From positions 462,770-526,769 of the forward strand of contig NZ_LMJW01000011.1 of NCBI RefSeq assembly GCF_001429505.1: 64,000 bases of DNA, in the 5' to 3' direction. Position 1 is the first letter of the stretch. Each line of letters opens with the position of its first letter. Source of the DNA: Allobosea sp. Root483D1 (GTDB lineage Bacteria > Pseudomonadota > Alphaproteobacteria > Rhizobiales > Beijerinckiaceae). The notes beneath the pieces were generated by a model, which searched no databases, had not been told where the DNA came from, and worked only from the letters and a program-made list of their open reading frames with translations. Shown piece after piece: positions 25,575 to 34,398 of the stretch. A program made the translations under genes and the position numbers.

Positions 25575-26432
25575 ATGGCGAAGAAGCTCGTCGCTGACAC
25601 GGATGAGACCGAGGCCGAGCAGGCCCCGAGCGGACTGCTCGAGCGGACGCTGGGCGTGATCGAGCTCCTGGCCGCCCATGCGCACGGGCTGCCGCTCTAC
25701 GAAATCGCCGAGCGGCTCAGCATTCCCCGCAGCGCGACGCATCGCGTGCTGACCAGCCTGGTCGAGCGCGGTTATGTCCGGCAGGAGCGCCATCACGGCA
25801 TGTACCAGCTCACGGCCAAGATCGCCTCGCTCGCCTTCAGCTTCCTGGCCGGCAGCGGCATCACCGATCTCGCCCAGCCGGTGCTCGACCAGCTGGCACG
25901 CGAGACCGCCGAACTGGTTCGCCTCGCTTTGATCGACGGGCGCGAGCTGATCTGGGTGGCGAAATCGCAGGGTTCGCCCTTCGGGCTGCGCTACGACCCC
26001 GACATGGGCCAGTCCGGCCGGCTCTCCTGCTCGGCAAGCGGCCATGCCTGGCTCTCCTGCCTGCCGGAGGAGGAGGCGCTCGCGCTGGTCGAGCGCCAGG
26101 GCTATGGCACGCGCGAGGCGTTCGGCCCGAAGGCGCCGCAGACGCCGGCCGCCCTGCTCAAATATCTGCGCCAGGCGCGCAAGCGCGGTTTCAGCATGGT
26201 GAGCCAGACCTATTCGCCCTGGATGAGCGCGACGGCCGCCCCGATCCGCAGCGCCCAGACCAATGAGGTCATCGGCGCGCTGGTGATCGCCGGGCCGCAT
26301 ATCCGCCTGACCGAGGAGAAGATGCTGTCGTTCTCGCCGATGCTGCTCAGTGCCGCCAGGGAGTTGTCGCTGGCGCTGGGAGCGAGCCCGACGCTGGTCT
26401 CGCATCAGCCGCGCGGCCCCTTCTTCGGCTGA
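25575..26432 (+). CDS. IclR-family transcriptional regulator
   Basis: A 285-residue regulator. The winged HTH contains LPLYEIAERLSIPRSATHRV (about residues 39-58), and the GAF-like effector domain has ALIDGRELIWVAKSQG, SASGHAWLSCLPEEEALALV and PIRSAQTNEVIGALVIAGP. The gene lies inside the operon (Gfo/Idh before it, TIM barrel after it), so it would regulate its own synthesis. The twin palindromes at 24417-24464 are of IclR type and stand between this operon and the divergent Liv-type operon, so it probably controls both in response to a shared substrate. Confidence 0.9.
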   Translation: MAKKLVADTDETEAEQAPSGLLERTLGVIELLAAHAHGLPLYEIAERLSIPRSATHRVLTSLVERGYVRQERHHGMYQLTAKIASLAFSFLAGSGITDLAQPVLDQLARETAELVRLALIDGRELIWVAKSQGSPFGLRYDPDMGQSGRLSCSASGHAWLSCLPEEEALALVERQGYGTREAFGPKAPQTPAALLKYLRQARKRGFSMVSQTYSPWMSATAAPIRSAQTNEVIGALVIAGPHIRLTEEKMLSFSPMLLSAARELSLALGASPTLVSHQPRGPFFG

Positions 26433-26463
26433 GCCCGGCATCGTCATCAAGGAGCCTGAGAGG

Positions 26464-27294
26464 ATGCAGCTGGCGGCCCACACTTTCGGCTTCGTCTGGC
26501 AGGAGGAGGCGGAGGCAGCGGTCGCGGCTCTCGCCCGCGCCGGCTTCCGCCGGATCCAGCTCATGGCGACGCCGCCGCATTTCGACCCCTGGCGCGAGGA
26601 CGAGGCCCGGGCCGCGCGATTGCGCCGGCTCATCTCCGATCATGGCCTCGCATTGCTGGCCGCCGATCTCGCCAGCAGCGACATCAACCTCGCCAGCGCC
26701 GCTCCCGAGGTCGTCGCCTTCTCGGTCCAGGCTTATCGCCGACTGGCGCTGCGCTGCGCCGAACTGGGTGCGCGGCATGTTTGCGTCGGCTCCGGGCGGC
26801 GGCATGCGCTGCTCGCCAAGGCCAATGACCGGCTGATGCAGAGCTTCCGGCCGGCCTTCCGCCAGGTGGTGGAGGAGGCGCGCCATGCCGGGGTCGGCGT
26901 GATCCTGGAGAACCATCCACAGGGGTTGCTCGACAGCGCCGCGACGATCATGCGCTTCCTTGACGAGGAGGGCTATGACGACGTTCCGGTGATCTACGAC
27001 GTCGCGAACGGCTTCGCGATCGGCGAGGATCCGGCCGAGGGCCTGCGCCTGCTTGCCGGGCGCATCGGCATCGTCCATCTCTCCGACAGCCCGACCGGCC
27101 AATGGCGACACGATCCGATCGGCAGCGGCGCCATCGATTTCACCGCGATCAGGCAGGAGCTGGAGCGGCAGGGCTATGCCGGGCCGGTCGCGCTGGAGAT
27201 TCTGTCGGAAGAGCCGCTGGCCGGATTGCTCGACGGCGTGGCGCGGCTGGCTGCGCAGGGCTGGCGCTTCGACGGGCCGTTGCCGCAAGGCTGA
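26464..27294 (+). CDS. TIM-barrel sugar phosphate isomerase/epimerase family protein
   Basis: A 276-residue xylose-isomerase-like TIM barrel. Probable metal ligands are the Glu in VGVILENHPQGL (about residue 148), the Asp in PVIYDVANGFAIGE (about 180), the His in GIVHLSDSPTGQ (about 207) and the Glu near the C-terminus in VALEILSEEPLAG. This set is the classic four-ligand pattern of the family. It belongs to a different branch from the paired proteins at 13727 and 35210, because it keeps HLSDSP instead of QLCDAP. It starts 31 bases after the IclR gene. Isomerase, epimerase or dehydratase activity are all possible. Confidence 0.83.
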   Translation: MQLAAHTFGFVWQEEAEAAVAALARAGFRRIQLMATPPHFDPWREDEARAARLRRLISDHGLALLAADLASSDINLASAAPEVVAFSVQAYRRLALRCAELGARHVCVGSGRRHALLAKANDRLMQSFRPAFRQVVEEARHAGVGVILENHPQGLLDSAATIMRFLDEEGYDDVPVIYDVANGFAIGEDPAEGLRLLAGRIGIVHLSDSPTGQWRHDPIGSGAIDFTAIRQELERQGYAGPVALEILSEEPLAGLLDGVARLAAQGWRFDGPLPQG

Positions 27295-27313
27295 ACGACA
27301 AGGACGGAAAGCG

Positions 27314-28012
27314 ATGCTCAAGGGCAGCGGCCTGCTCTCGCTCTGGAACGGCGTCGATGCCAACAGGCGCGGCGAGTACGATCTCTGGCATACGCGCGAG
27401 CATGTTCCGGAGCGGCTCGCCATCCCCGGCATGCTGCGGGCCCGCCGCTATCATCGCGGCGAGGGGCCGCTGCCGGAATTCCTGACGCTCTACGAACTCG
27501 ACGACAACGGCGTGCTCGACAGCGCGGCTTACCGGGCGCTGCTGCAGAACCCGACGCCGTGGTCGCGCAGCATGCGCCCGTCCTTCCGCGGCTTCTTCCG
27601 CGTCGGTCATCTCATTGAGCTGAGCCGCGGCGGCGGGGTCGGCGGCGCGCTGATGGCGACGGTCTTCGACGATGCCACGGCGCCGGAAGGTGGCTGGGAG
27701 GCGATAGCGGAGCTCGCGCTGCGCAAGACCGCCGCGACGGCGGTCCATGTCCTGGCAAAGGATCCCGCGGTCGCGCCGGTGCCGTTCACGGTTCCGTCCG
27801 GGTCAGGGGCGGCCTATGCCGATGGCGCGGCGCTGATGGTCGAATGCCATGACCGCGAGCGCCTCGCCGACATCGCCGCCATGCTGGATGCTGCGCTCGA
27901 CGCGCATGGCCTCGCGCAAGGCCGGGAGTCCTGGACCGACTACGATCTCGCCTATGTACTCGGCCGGGACGAGCTCGCTTCCGTCGTGCCTTTGTCGGAG
28001 GCTCCCGGCTGA
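27314..28012 (+). CDS. Unrecognised two-domain protein, dimeric alpha/beta-barrel-like (paralogue 1)
   Basis: A 232-residue soluble protein with no named family I can assign. The N-terminal part has the pattern SLWNGVDANRRGEYDLWHTREHVPERLAIPG (taken in parts: NGVDANRRGEYD, WHTREHVPERLAIPG, about residues 12-41), which looks like the active face of a ferredoxin-fold barrel of EthD type. NPTPWSRSM follows near residue 76. The second half is a weaker repeat. The same WHTREH-x-PER-x-x-PG and NPTPW segments occur in the 36929-37642 product, so the two are paralogues. Last gene of the Gfo/Idh operon; its 3' end overlaps the convergent LysR gene by 61 bases. Confidence 0.75.
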   Translation: MLKGSGLLSLWNGVDANRRGEYDLWHTREHVPERLAIPGMLRARRYHRGEGPLPEFLTLYELDDNGVLDSAAYRALLQNPTPWSRSMRPSFRGFFRVGHLIELSRGGGVGGALMATVFDDATAPEGGWEAIAELALRKTAATAVHVLAKDPAVAPVPFTVPSGSGAAYADGAALMVECHDRERLADIAAMLDAALDAHGLAQGRESWTDYDLAYVLGRDELASVVPLSEAPG

Positions 28013-28923
28013 ACCTTGGCCGCCCTTGCCGCCGCGGTCTTGGGATGGCGCGCGATCGCTTGCAGCAGCATGCGTTGCAGTTGCAGGGCCGGGCGGGGGA
28101 GCTGGACGCCGTCCCTCGCGATGATGCCGACGGTGCGCCGGATCAGCGGGGCGGTGATCGGGATGACGCGCAATTCCGTGCTCGGCGGGATGGCGAGGCG
28201 CGGCAGCACGGTGATGGCGATGCCGCTGGCGACGAAGCAGGCGGCCATGTTGACGCGCTGGACCTCATAGGCCCAGTCGAGCCGCTCGCCGAAGGTGCCG
28301 AGGCTCTCGCTCAGCATGAAGCCGTGGCTCGTGGTGGTGGCGACGCGCGCCAGCGGATGGCCGACGAGATCGGCCCAGGTCAGTTCTTGGCGCTCCGCCA
28401 GCGGATGGCCGGCCGGGACGGCGGCGACGAAATCCTCCTCGAACAGGGGTCGGGATTTCTGGGTCCAGAGCTGGGCGCCAAGGATGGTGAGGGCGAACTG
28501 CGCCTCACCCGAGGCGACGCGCTCGCGCAGCGCCGCCGCCGGCTCGTCGAAGACCGTGACCGAGACGCCCGGATGGCGCTGGCGGAACTCGCGCAGCACC
28601 TCCGGCAGGAAATGCTCGCCGAGCGAGCCGAGACAGCCGACAGAGACCCGCTCCTGCGCCTGCCGGCCCTCGCGCTTCAGGTTGTCGTAGAGGCTCGAAA
28701 GCCGCATCAGCGCATCGCGCGCCTCGGGGAAGAAATCCTGTCCGGCTCGGGTCAGGCTGAGGCTGCGGGTGGTGCGCTGGAACAGGATGACGCCGACATC
28801 CTCCTCCAGCTTGCGGATGCGATGGCTCAGGGCCGTCTGCGACAGCCGCATCGCCTCGGCGGCGCGGCGAAAGCTGCCGAACTCCGCGATCTGGATGAAG
28901 GCTTCGAGCCCGGCGACATCCAT
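27952..28923 (-). CDS. LysR-family transcriptional regulator
   Basis: A 323-residue regulator with the N-terminal HTH FRRAAEAMRLSQTALSHRIR (about residues 18-37) and a two-lobed effector domain (RVSVGCLGSLGEHFLPEVL, GIAITVLPRLAIPP). The frame is open to 29043, but the ATG at 28921-28923 (MDVAGLEAF) fits the family start. It is divergent from the flavoprotein/NitT-type importer cluster at 29089, which it probably controls. The spacer has a perfect TGAGCA-ATTA-TGCTCA palindrome. The C-terminal tail of about 25 residues is polar and overlaps the convergent 27314-28012 gene. Confidence 0.9.
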   Translation of the reverse strand: MDVAGLEAFIQIAEFGSFRRAAEAMRLSQTALSHRIRKLEEDVGVILFQRTTRSLSLTRAGQDFFPEARDALMRLSSLYDNLKREGRQAQERVSVGCLGSLGEHFLPEVLREFRQRHPGVSVTVFDEPAAALRERVASGEAQFALTILGAQLWTQKSRPLFEEDFVAAVPAGHPLAERQELTWADLVGHPLARVATTTSHGFMLSESLGTFGERLDWAYEVQRVNMAACFVASGIAITVLPRLAIPPSTELRVIPITAPLIRRTVGIIARDGVQLPRPALQLQRMLLQAIARHPKTAAARAAKVQPGASDKGTTEASSSRPST

Positions 28924-28938
28924 CGCGTCATCTCCGAT

Positions 28939-28976
28939 TGAGCAATTATGCTCATGAATAAGGCCATCAAATTCAT
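28939..28976. promoter_or_regulatory. LysR-type binding sites between the divergent genes
   Basis: A perfect palindrome TGAGCA-ATTA-TGCTCA (28939-28954) is followed by a second inverted repeat ATGAAT (28954-28959) and ATTCAT (28971-28976) separated by 11 bases. The region is AT-rich compared with its flanks and lies 16 bases from the LysR start, the usual place for a LysR regulatory site. The rest of 28977-29088 shows no other structure. Confidence 0.6.
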
Positions 28977-29088
28977 TTGAACAGGGTATGACGGCGATCC
29001 TATCCTCGCTGCCATGAGGCCGCTGCCGGGCGTGGCGCGCCACGTCGCGACGACGCCCGGAGGCAAGGCCCCCTTGGGGAAACGGACC

Positions 29089-30516
29089 ATGGGATCAATG
29101 GAAGGCGAGGGAGGACGGCTGTTCTTCCGCTCCGAAACCTTCGACACGCAGAAATTCGACCGCCGCCGCCCGTCCGACAAGATGGTCGCGGAGCCGGCGC
29201 GCAATCTTCCCGTCCATACCGAATGCGACGTGCTGGTCGTCGGTGGCGGGCCGGCCGGGACGGCGGCCGCCGTCGCGGCGGCCCGGCTCGGCGCCGATGT
29301 CGTGCTGCTCGAGCGCTACAATCATCTCGGCGGGCTCTCGACCGGCGGCCTCGTCATCTGGATCGACCGGATGAGCGACTGGCAGGGCCGGCACGTCATC
29401 CGCGGCTTTGCCGAAGAGCTGCTGGCGCGGCTGACCCGCGACAGGATCGCCGGGCCTGAGCCGGCGGAATGGGGCTCGCACGATCCCGAGCGCGTCGCCT
29501 ATTGGGGCCAGCGCAACGCGGCCTTCAACGGCACGGTGACCCATGCGCCGACGCTCGACCCGGAATGGCTCAAGGCGGAATCGCTCGCCATGGTGCTGGA
29601 GGCCGGCGTCCACCCGATCTTTCATGGCTGGGGCGCGAGCCCGATCATGGACGGGCGACGTGTCGCCGGCTGTGCCTTCGAGAGCAAGGAGGGGCGGCGC
29701 GCCATCCTCGCCCGCGCGACGGTCGATGCGACCGGCGACGGTGATCTCTATGCCGGCGCGGGCTCGGCCTACGACACCGAGGTCGACGCCCGCGACATCC
29801 ATGGCTGCATGAACACCTCATGGCTGTTCGGCGGCGTCGACATGAAGGCCTTCCTGCGCTTCAGGGCGCAGACGCCGGAGCAGTTCACGCAGTTTATGGT
29901 GCGCGGGCGCGAGGAACTGCGCTTCTTCGACAAGCCGTCGGTGTCCTGGCGCGACGACATCGCCGTCTTCATGGGGCCGCGCCTCGCCGGCTATTCGGCG
30001 CTCAAGGTCGAGGATCTCTCCGAGGTCGAGATCAGGAGCCACCGGCTGATGCTGAAGCATCTCGCCTTCTACCGCACCCATGCGCCGGGGTTCTCGGATG
30101 CCTTCATCATGCTGTCGGGCTCGCAGCTCGGTGTCCGGCATGGCCGGCGCCTCGCCGGGCGCGGCAAGCTGACGCGCGAGAACTGGGACGGCGCCGTGGC
30201 GCCCGACGAGATCGGCGTCTCGCCCTCGCTGGCGCCGAAATTCCAGAATGTTTCGGTGCCTTATGGTGCGATCGTGCCGCTGGAGGTCGACGGGCTGCTG
30301 GCGCCCGGCCGCCATCTCTCCTGCGACGCCACGAGCCATTCCTTCATGCGCGAGATCCCGCAATGCTGGTTGACCGGCCAGGCCGCCGGCGTCGCCGCGG
30401 CCATCGCCGCCGACCGGGCGTTGACGCCGAGCGAGGTGCCGATCGCCGATTTGCGGGCCGCGCTCCTTGTGCAGGGCGCCTATCTCAGCGCGGTTCCCGC
30501 GATGGCGGAAGGATGA
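29089..30516 (+). CDS. FAD-dependent oxidoreductase (FAD_oxidored type)
   Basis: A flavoprotein of about 475 residues. The FAD motif VLVVGGGPAGTAAAVAAARL is near residues 49-68, followed by LLERYNHLGGLSTGGLV, the typical loop of the FAD_oxidored family. A C-terminal FAD segment is LLAPGRHLSCDATSHSFMRE with CWLTGQAAGVAAAIA. The frame opens at 29014. I use the ATG at 29089 (GGGGAAA upstream), but 29098 is possible, and either leaves about 45 residues before the FAD fold. It is divergent from the LysR gene and precedes a NitT/TauT-type importer, so it may oxidise the imported compound. No iron-sulfur cysteines are seen. Confidence 0.82.
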   Translation: MGSMEGEGGRLFFRSETFDTQKFDRRRPSDKMVAEPARNLPVHTECDVLVVGGGPAGTAAAVAAARLGADVVLLERYNHLGGLSTGGLVIWIDRMSDWQGRHVIRGFAEELLARLTRDRIAGPEPAEWGSHDPERVAYWGQRNAAFNGTVTHAPTLDPEWLKAESLAMVLEAGVHPIFHGWGASPIMDGRRVAGCAFESKEGRRAILARATVDATGDGDLYAGAGSAYDTEVDARDIHGCMNTSWLFGGVDMKAFLRFRAQTPEQFTQFMVRGREELRFFDKPSVSWRDDIAVFMGPRLAGYSALKVEDLSEVEIRSHRLMLKHLAFYRTHAPGFSDAFIMLSGSQLGVRHGRRLAGRGKLTRENWDGAVAPDEIGVSPSLAPKFQNVSVPYGAIVPLEVDGLLAPGRHLSCDATSHSFMREIPQCWLTGQAAGVAAAIAADRALTPSEVPIADLRAALLVQGAYLSAVPAMAEG

Positions 30517-30631
30517 GCATGCGCCAGCCGCGCCGTCGCGCGGTTGACGAGACCTTGTGAGCAGGCCGAAGAAGCTTGCCGGACATTGAAGGGAAAGCGG
30601 CGGCAAGCCGCTCCCAAGGGGAGGACCAAGG

Positions 30632-31684
30632 ATGTCGATTCGATTTGCTTTCTGGCGTGGCGCGTGCGCCGCCCTGTGTCTCGGTCTCGCCGGCGTATCG
30701 CCCGCCCTGGCGCAGGCGCCGGCGCTGAAGCCGCTCGACCCGCCGCAGGCGGTGCGCGTCGCCTATGTGCCGATCATGAAGTTCGCCACCGCCTATGTCG
30801 CGGAGGCGCGCGGGCTCTTCAAGAAATACGGGCTCGACGTCAAGCTCGACAGCGTCAAGTCCGGTACCGAGGCGATCGCCTTCCTCGACAAGGGCTCGGT
30901 CGATGTCGGCGGTATCTCGATCGTCGCCTCGCTCTGGTCGGCCTGGAATCGCGGGCTCGACATCAGGGTGATCGCGCCCGGCGCGCTCGATCCGATGACG
31001 GACGGGCCGACCAAGCTGATCGTCCGCAAGGATTTGCTCGACAGCGGCGCGGTCAAGACGGTGGCCGATCTCAAGGGCAAGCGCATCGCCGCGGCCGGCG
31101 GGCCGGGCAGCGGCGGCGAATATTTCGTCAGCAAGGCGCTGGAGAGCGCCAAGCTCACCCTGCGTGACGCGCAATTGCTCAATGTCGGCAACGCCGATAT
31201 GCCAGCTGCGATGGAGGGCAAATCGGTCGATGCGGTGCTGACCTCCTCGCCCTATTCCGACCAGATCCTCAAGGCGGGAACCGGCAAGCTCCTGATGCAG
31301 GACATCACGCCCGGGCTGATGACCGTCGCCTTCGTCGCCTCCGGCAAGTTCATCAAGGAGCGGCCGGACGTGGCCGAGCGCTTCGTGCTGGCGATGACCG
31401 AGGCAGCCCGGCTGATGCAGGGCGCGGACTATCTCTCGCAGGCCAATATGGATGCCTATCTCAAGTTCACGGCATCGACGCCGGAGGCGATCAGGGGCGG
31501 CGGCGCCATCGTCTTCGACCCCAACATGGCGATCCCGACCGCCGGCCTCGCCGACATCGAGCGCGTCCATCGCGAGAACGGCCGGACCGAATACGAGAAG
31601 CCGCTCGACATGGCCAAGGCGATCGACGAGCGCTTCGCCACAAAGGCGATCGAGACCCTCGGCAAGGTCGCTCCCGCCAAGTGA
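30632..31684 (+). CDS. NitT/TauT-type ABC importer, periplasmic binding protein
   Basis: A 350-residue NMT1/SsuA/TauA-like binding protein. Residues 1-28 form a signal peptide ending in PALAQA. The mature part has VRVAYVPIMKFATAYVAEARG (in parts VRVAYVPIMKF and ATAYVAEARGLFKKYGLDV), GTEAIAFLDKGSVDVG and the AAAGGPGSGGEYFVSKAL loop that usually holds the anionic ligand. The ATPase and permease follow directly. A short stem (30596-30601 with 30607-30612) precedes its ribosome-binding site GGGGAGGA. This class carries sulfonates, nitrate, thiamine precursors or aromatic acids; the ligand cannot be read here. Confidence 0.88.
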   Translation: MSIRFAFWRGACAALCLGLAGVSPALAQAPALKPLDPPQAVRVAYVPIMKFATAYVAEARGLFKKYGLDVKLDSVKSGTEAIAFLDKGSVDVGGISIVASLWSAWNRGLDIRVIAPGALDPMTDGPTKLIVRKDLLDSGAVKTVADLKGKRIAAAGGPGSGGEYFVSKALESAKLTLRDAQLLNVGNADMPAAMEGKSVDAVLTSSPYSDQILKAGTGKLLMQDITPGLMTVAFVASGKFIKERPDVAERFVLAMTEAARLMQGADYLSQANMDAYLKFTASTPEAIRGGGAIVFDPNMAIPTAGLADIERVHRENGRTEYEKPLDMAKAIDERFATKAIETLGKVAPAK

Positions 31685-31718
31685 CGAGCACTCGGCTGCC
31701 AGCCCGGAGGGCCGAGCG

Positions 31719-32525
31719 ATGACGGTCGCCATGCAGGCCGTGGCCGCGCCGAAGATCGGCGCGCGCCATGTCAGCAAGCATTATCCCACAGTCGACGGGG
31801 TCATGGTCGCGCTCGAGGATTTCTCACTCGACGTCGCCGATGGCGAGTTCGTCTGCATCGTCGGCCCGTCCGGCTGCGGCAAGTCGACCTTCCTGCGCAT
31901 GGTGGCGGGGCTGGAATCGATTTCGCAGGGCGCGATCGAAATCAGGCCCGGCACCGACGCCGCCAAGCCCTTGAACAGCGTCGTCTTCCAGGAATATGCG
32001 ATCTTTCCCTGGAAGACGCTGGCCGACAATGTCGCCTTCGGTCTGCAGATGCGCGGCGTCGGACGCAAGGAGCGGCTCGACACGGCCCGCTTCTGGCTCG
32101 ACCGCGTCGGCCTTTCCAAATTCGCCGATTATTACCCGCACCAGATCTCGGGCGGCATGAAGCAGCGCGTCAGCATCATCAGGGCGCTCGCCAACGATCC
32201 CGAGGTGCTGCTGATGGACGAGCCGCTCGGCGCGCTCGACGCCCAGACCCGCGTGGTGATCCAGGAGGAGCTGCTGCGGATCTGGGAGGAGACACGCAAG
32301 ACCGTGCTCTACATCACCCACAGCCTCGACGAAGCCGTGCTGCTCGGCGACCGCGTCATCCTGATGAGCGCCCAGCCCGGCCGGCATCTTGCGACCTTCA
32401 AGATCGATCTGCCGCGCCCGCGCAGCATCGCAACGACGAACCTGCCTCGTTTCGCCGAATACCGCGCCGCGATCTGGGAGCAGCTCAGCGCCGAGGTGAC
32501 CCGGGCGATGGAGGTGCGGCCATGA
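31719..32525 (+). CDS. NitT/TauT-type ABC importer ATPase
   Basis: A 268-residue ATPase with Walker A GPSGCGKST (about residues 49-57), Q-loop FQEYAIFPWKT, the signature ISGGMKQR and Walker B LLMDEPLGALDAQTR, followed by YITHSLDEAVLLGDRV. The FPWKT after the Q-loop and the SLDEAV switch are characteristic of the SsuB/TauB group. The ATG at 31719 has CGGAGGGCC upstream; the longer open frame is an artefact of high GC content. It overlaps the permease gene by four bases. Confidence 0.92.
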   Translation: MTVAMQAVAAPKIGARHVSKHYPTVDGVMVALEDFSLDVADGEFVCIVGPSGCGKSTFLRMVAGLESISQGAIEIRPGTDAAKPLNSVVFQEYAIFPWKTLADNVAFGLQMRGVGRKERLDTARFWLDRVGLSKFADYYPHQISGGMKQRVSIIRALANDPEVLLMDEPLGALDAQTRVVIQEELLRIWEETRKTVLYITHSLDEAVLLGDRVILMSAQPGRHLATFKIDLPRPRSIATTNLPRFAEYRAAIWEQLSAEVTRAMEVRP

Positions 32526-33604
32526 CCATCACCTCCGCGAACGAGATCGAGGCCAGCCGGGACGCCGCTCCGCGTGCCGCGGTCGGTAGCAACGACCGGC
32601 GCGCTCTGGTCCTGCTCGTTGCCGGCGGGCTGGCGGCGCATGCGCTACTCGCCCTGTTCGGCCTCTGGCGCGCCGTCGCCTGGCCGGCGATCGGTCTCAG
32701 CTTCATCCTGCTCGTTCTGATCGGCGAGCGTGCCGGCCGGATCGTGCCGGTGCGGGGCAGGGGGCTCTACGAGCGCACGCTCGCCTTCGGCTTTCCGGCG
32801 CTGGTGCTGCTGACCTGGCAGCTCGCCGGCGATTACGGCCTGCTCAACACCACCTGGTTCCCGCAGCCCTCGCGCATCGCCGTCGGGCTCTGGGACCTGA
32901 CGGTGCGCTATGACCGCTTCTCCGGCACCAGCCTGCTCGGCCGGCCCTGGCTGATCCCCGAGGTCTATGCCGCCGACGGCATGGCCGGCGTCTGGAAGCT
33001 TCTGTCGGAGAGCCACCTTCTGGCGACGATCGGTCGCGTGCTCGGCGGCTTCCTCCTCGGCGCGGTGCCCGGCGTACTGCTCGGCGTCGTCATGGGCATG
33101 AACCAGACGGTCCGGCTGATGCTCGATACGACGCTGTCGGCGATCTATGTCCTGCCGAAGATCGCGATCTTCCCGATCGTGATGCTGATGTTCGCCGACC
33201 CGTTCGGCGAGGCGCCGAAGATCGTCGTGGTCGCGCTCGCCGTCTTCATCCTGATGGCGATCAACACGATGGCCGGCGTCCGGGGCATCGACAAGGTCTA
33301 CCTGATGGCCGGCCGCAACTACGGCGCCAAGGGCTGGTCGATGCTGCGCCATGTGATCCTACCCGGCGCCATGCCGGTGATCTTCGCCGGCCTGCGCATC
33401 GCGCTCGGCACGGCGATGATCGTGATCATCTCGGTCGAGTTCCTGCGCGCCAAGCAGGGCGTAGGCTACATCACCTTCTATTACTGGGAGGTGCTCAACC
33501 CCGAGAAGATGTATGCCGGCCTCGTCGTGGTGATGATGCTGGGCGTGCTGCTGACCTACGCGCTGCAATCGCTGCAGCGCCGGCTGATGCCGTGGCAGCA
33601 ATGA
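32522..33604 (+). CDS. NitT/TauT-type ABC importer permease
   Basis: A 360-residue membrane protein. The core has the SsuC/TauC fold with the LGGFLLGAVPGVLLGVVMGM helix, AIYVLPKIAIFPIVMLMF and the cytoplasmic loop GRNYGAKGWSMLRHVILPGA that docks the ATPase. At the N-terminus there are two additional hydrophobic segments (about residues 28-50 and 55-68) and a further one near 92-100 before the core, so the protein is about 100 residues longer than a standard SsuC. A loop with WLIPEVYAADGMAGVW lies before the core. ATGA overlap with the ATPase. Confidence 0.9.
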   Translation: MTITSANEIEASRDAAPRAAVGSNDRRALVLLVAGGLAAHALLALFGLWRAVAWPAIGLSFILLVLIGERAGRIVPVRGRGLYERTLAFGFPALVLLTWQLAGDYGLLNTTWFPQPSRIAVGLWDLTVRYDRFSGTSLLGRPWLIPEVYAADGMAGVWKLLSESHLLATIGRVLGGFLLGAVPGVLLGVVMGMNQTVRLMLDTTLSAIYVLPKIAIFPIVMLMFADPFGEAPKIVVVALAVFILMAINTMAGVRGIDKVYLMAGRNYGAKGWSMLRHVILPGAMPVIFAGLRIALGTAMIVIISVEFLRAKQGVGYITFYYWEVLNPEKMYAGLVVVMMLGVLLTYALQSLQRRLMPWQQ

Positions 33605-34398
33605 GACGCAAGGCTGCCATGAAGGTCGCATTGGTGACCGGCGCCGCCGGCGCCGTCGGGAGGGCGGCGGCGAAGATGCTGGCCGCCGACGGCTTTGATG
33701 TCGTGCTGGCGGATCGCGCGGCGGAGCGAACGCAGGCGATCTGCGCGGAGATCCAGCGCGAGCATGGCACGCAGGCCGTGGTCGAAGCGGTCGACCTGCT
33801 GGAGGAGGGTGCGCCGCACCGGCTGGTCGCGCGCGTGGAAGAGCGCTTCGGTCGCCTCGACTGCCTCGTCAACAATGCCGGGATGACGGGCGCGCCGCGG
33901 ATCGGCGAGGTCGACCTCTCCGTCTGGAACGCCGTGCTGGCGCTGAACCTGACCGTGCCGATGCTGCTCTGCCAGGTGGCGCAGCCCCTGATGAAGCGAA
34001 GCGGCGGCGGCAGCATCGTCAATGTCGCTTCGCGGGTCTACCTCGCCGGCACCGGCGTCGCCTACACCGCGAGCAAGACCGGCCTGATCGGGCTGACGCG
34101 GGTGCTGGCCGTGCAACTCGGCCCCGACCAGATCCGCGTCAACGCCGTCGCGCCGAGCTTCCTCAACACCCCGTTCAACGACAAGCTCGTGCGCGAGAAC
34201 GCCGGTCTCACCGCCTCTTTCCGCAGGATGTCGCCGCTCGGCCGGGTCGGCACTCCCGAGGATGTCGCCGGCGCGATCGCCTTCCTCGCCTCGCCGCGAG
34301 CGAGCTTCATCACCGGCGACGTCATCCATGTCTGCGGCGGCACCCACCTCGCGCCGCAGCCGGGTCCGGTCGAAGCCGAGCCCGATTCAGTCCAGTAG
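33601..34398 (+). CDS. Short-chain dehydrogenase/reductase (SDR)
   Basis: A 265-residue classical SDR. The cofactor motif TGAAGAVGRAA is near residues 13-23, NNAGM near 96, the catalytic serine in VNVASRVYLAG and the YTASK pair (Tyr and Lys) near residues 160-164. The ATG at 33601 overlaps the permease stop (ATGA). A start at 33619 (MKVALVTG), with AAGG upstream, is also credible and is closer to typical family length. An earlier ATG at 33592 lies inside the permease gene. It is the last gene of the importer operon and overlaps the convergent GntR gene by 12 bases. Confidence 0.87.
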   Translation: MRRKAAMKVALVTGAAGAVGRAAAKMLAADGFDVVLADRAAERTQAICAEIQREHGTQAVVEAVDLLEEGAPHRLVARVEERFGRLDCLVNNAGMTGAPRIGEVDLSVWNAVLALNLTVPMLLCQVAQPLMKRSGGGSIVNVASRVYLAGTGVAYTASKTGLIGLTRVLAVQLGPDQIRVNAVAPSFLNTPFNDKLVRENAGLTASFRRMSPLGRVGTPEDVAGAIAFLASPRASFITGDVIHVCGGTHLAPQPGPVEAEPDSVQ

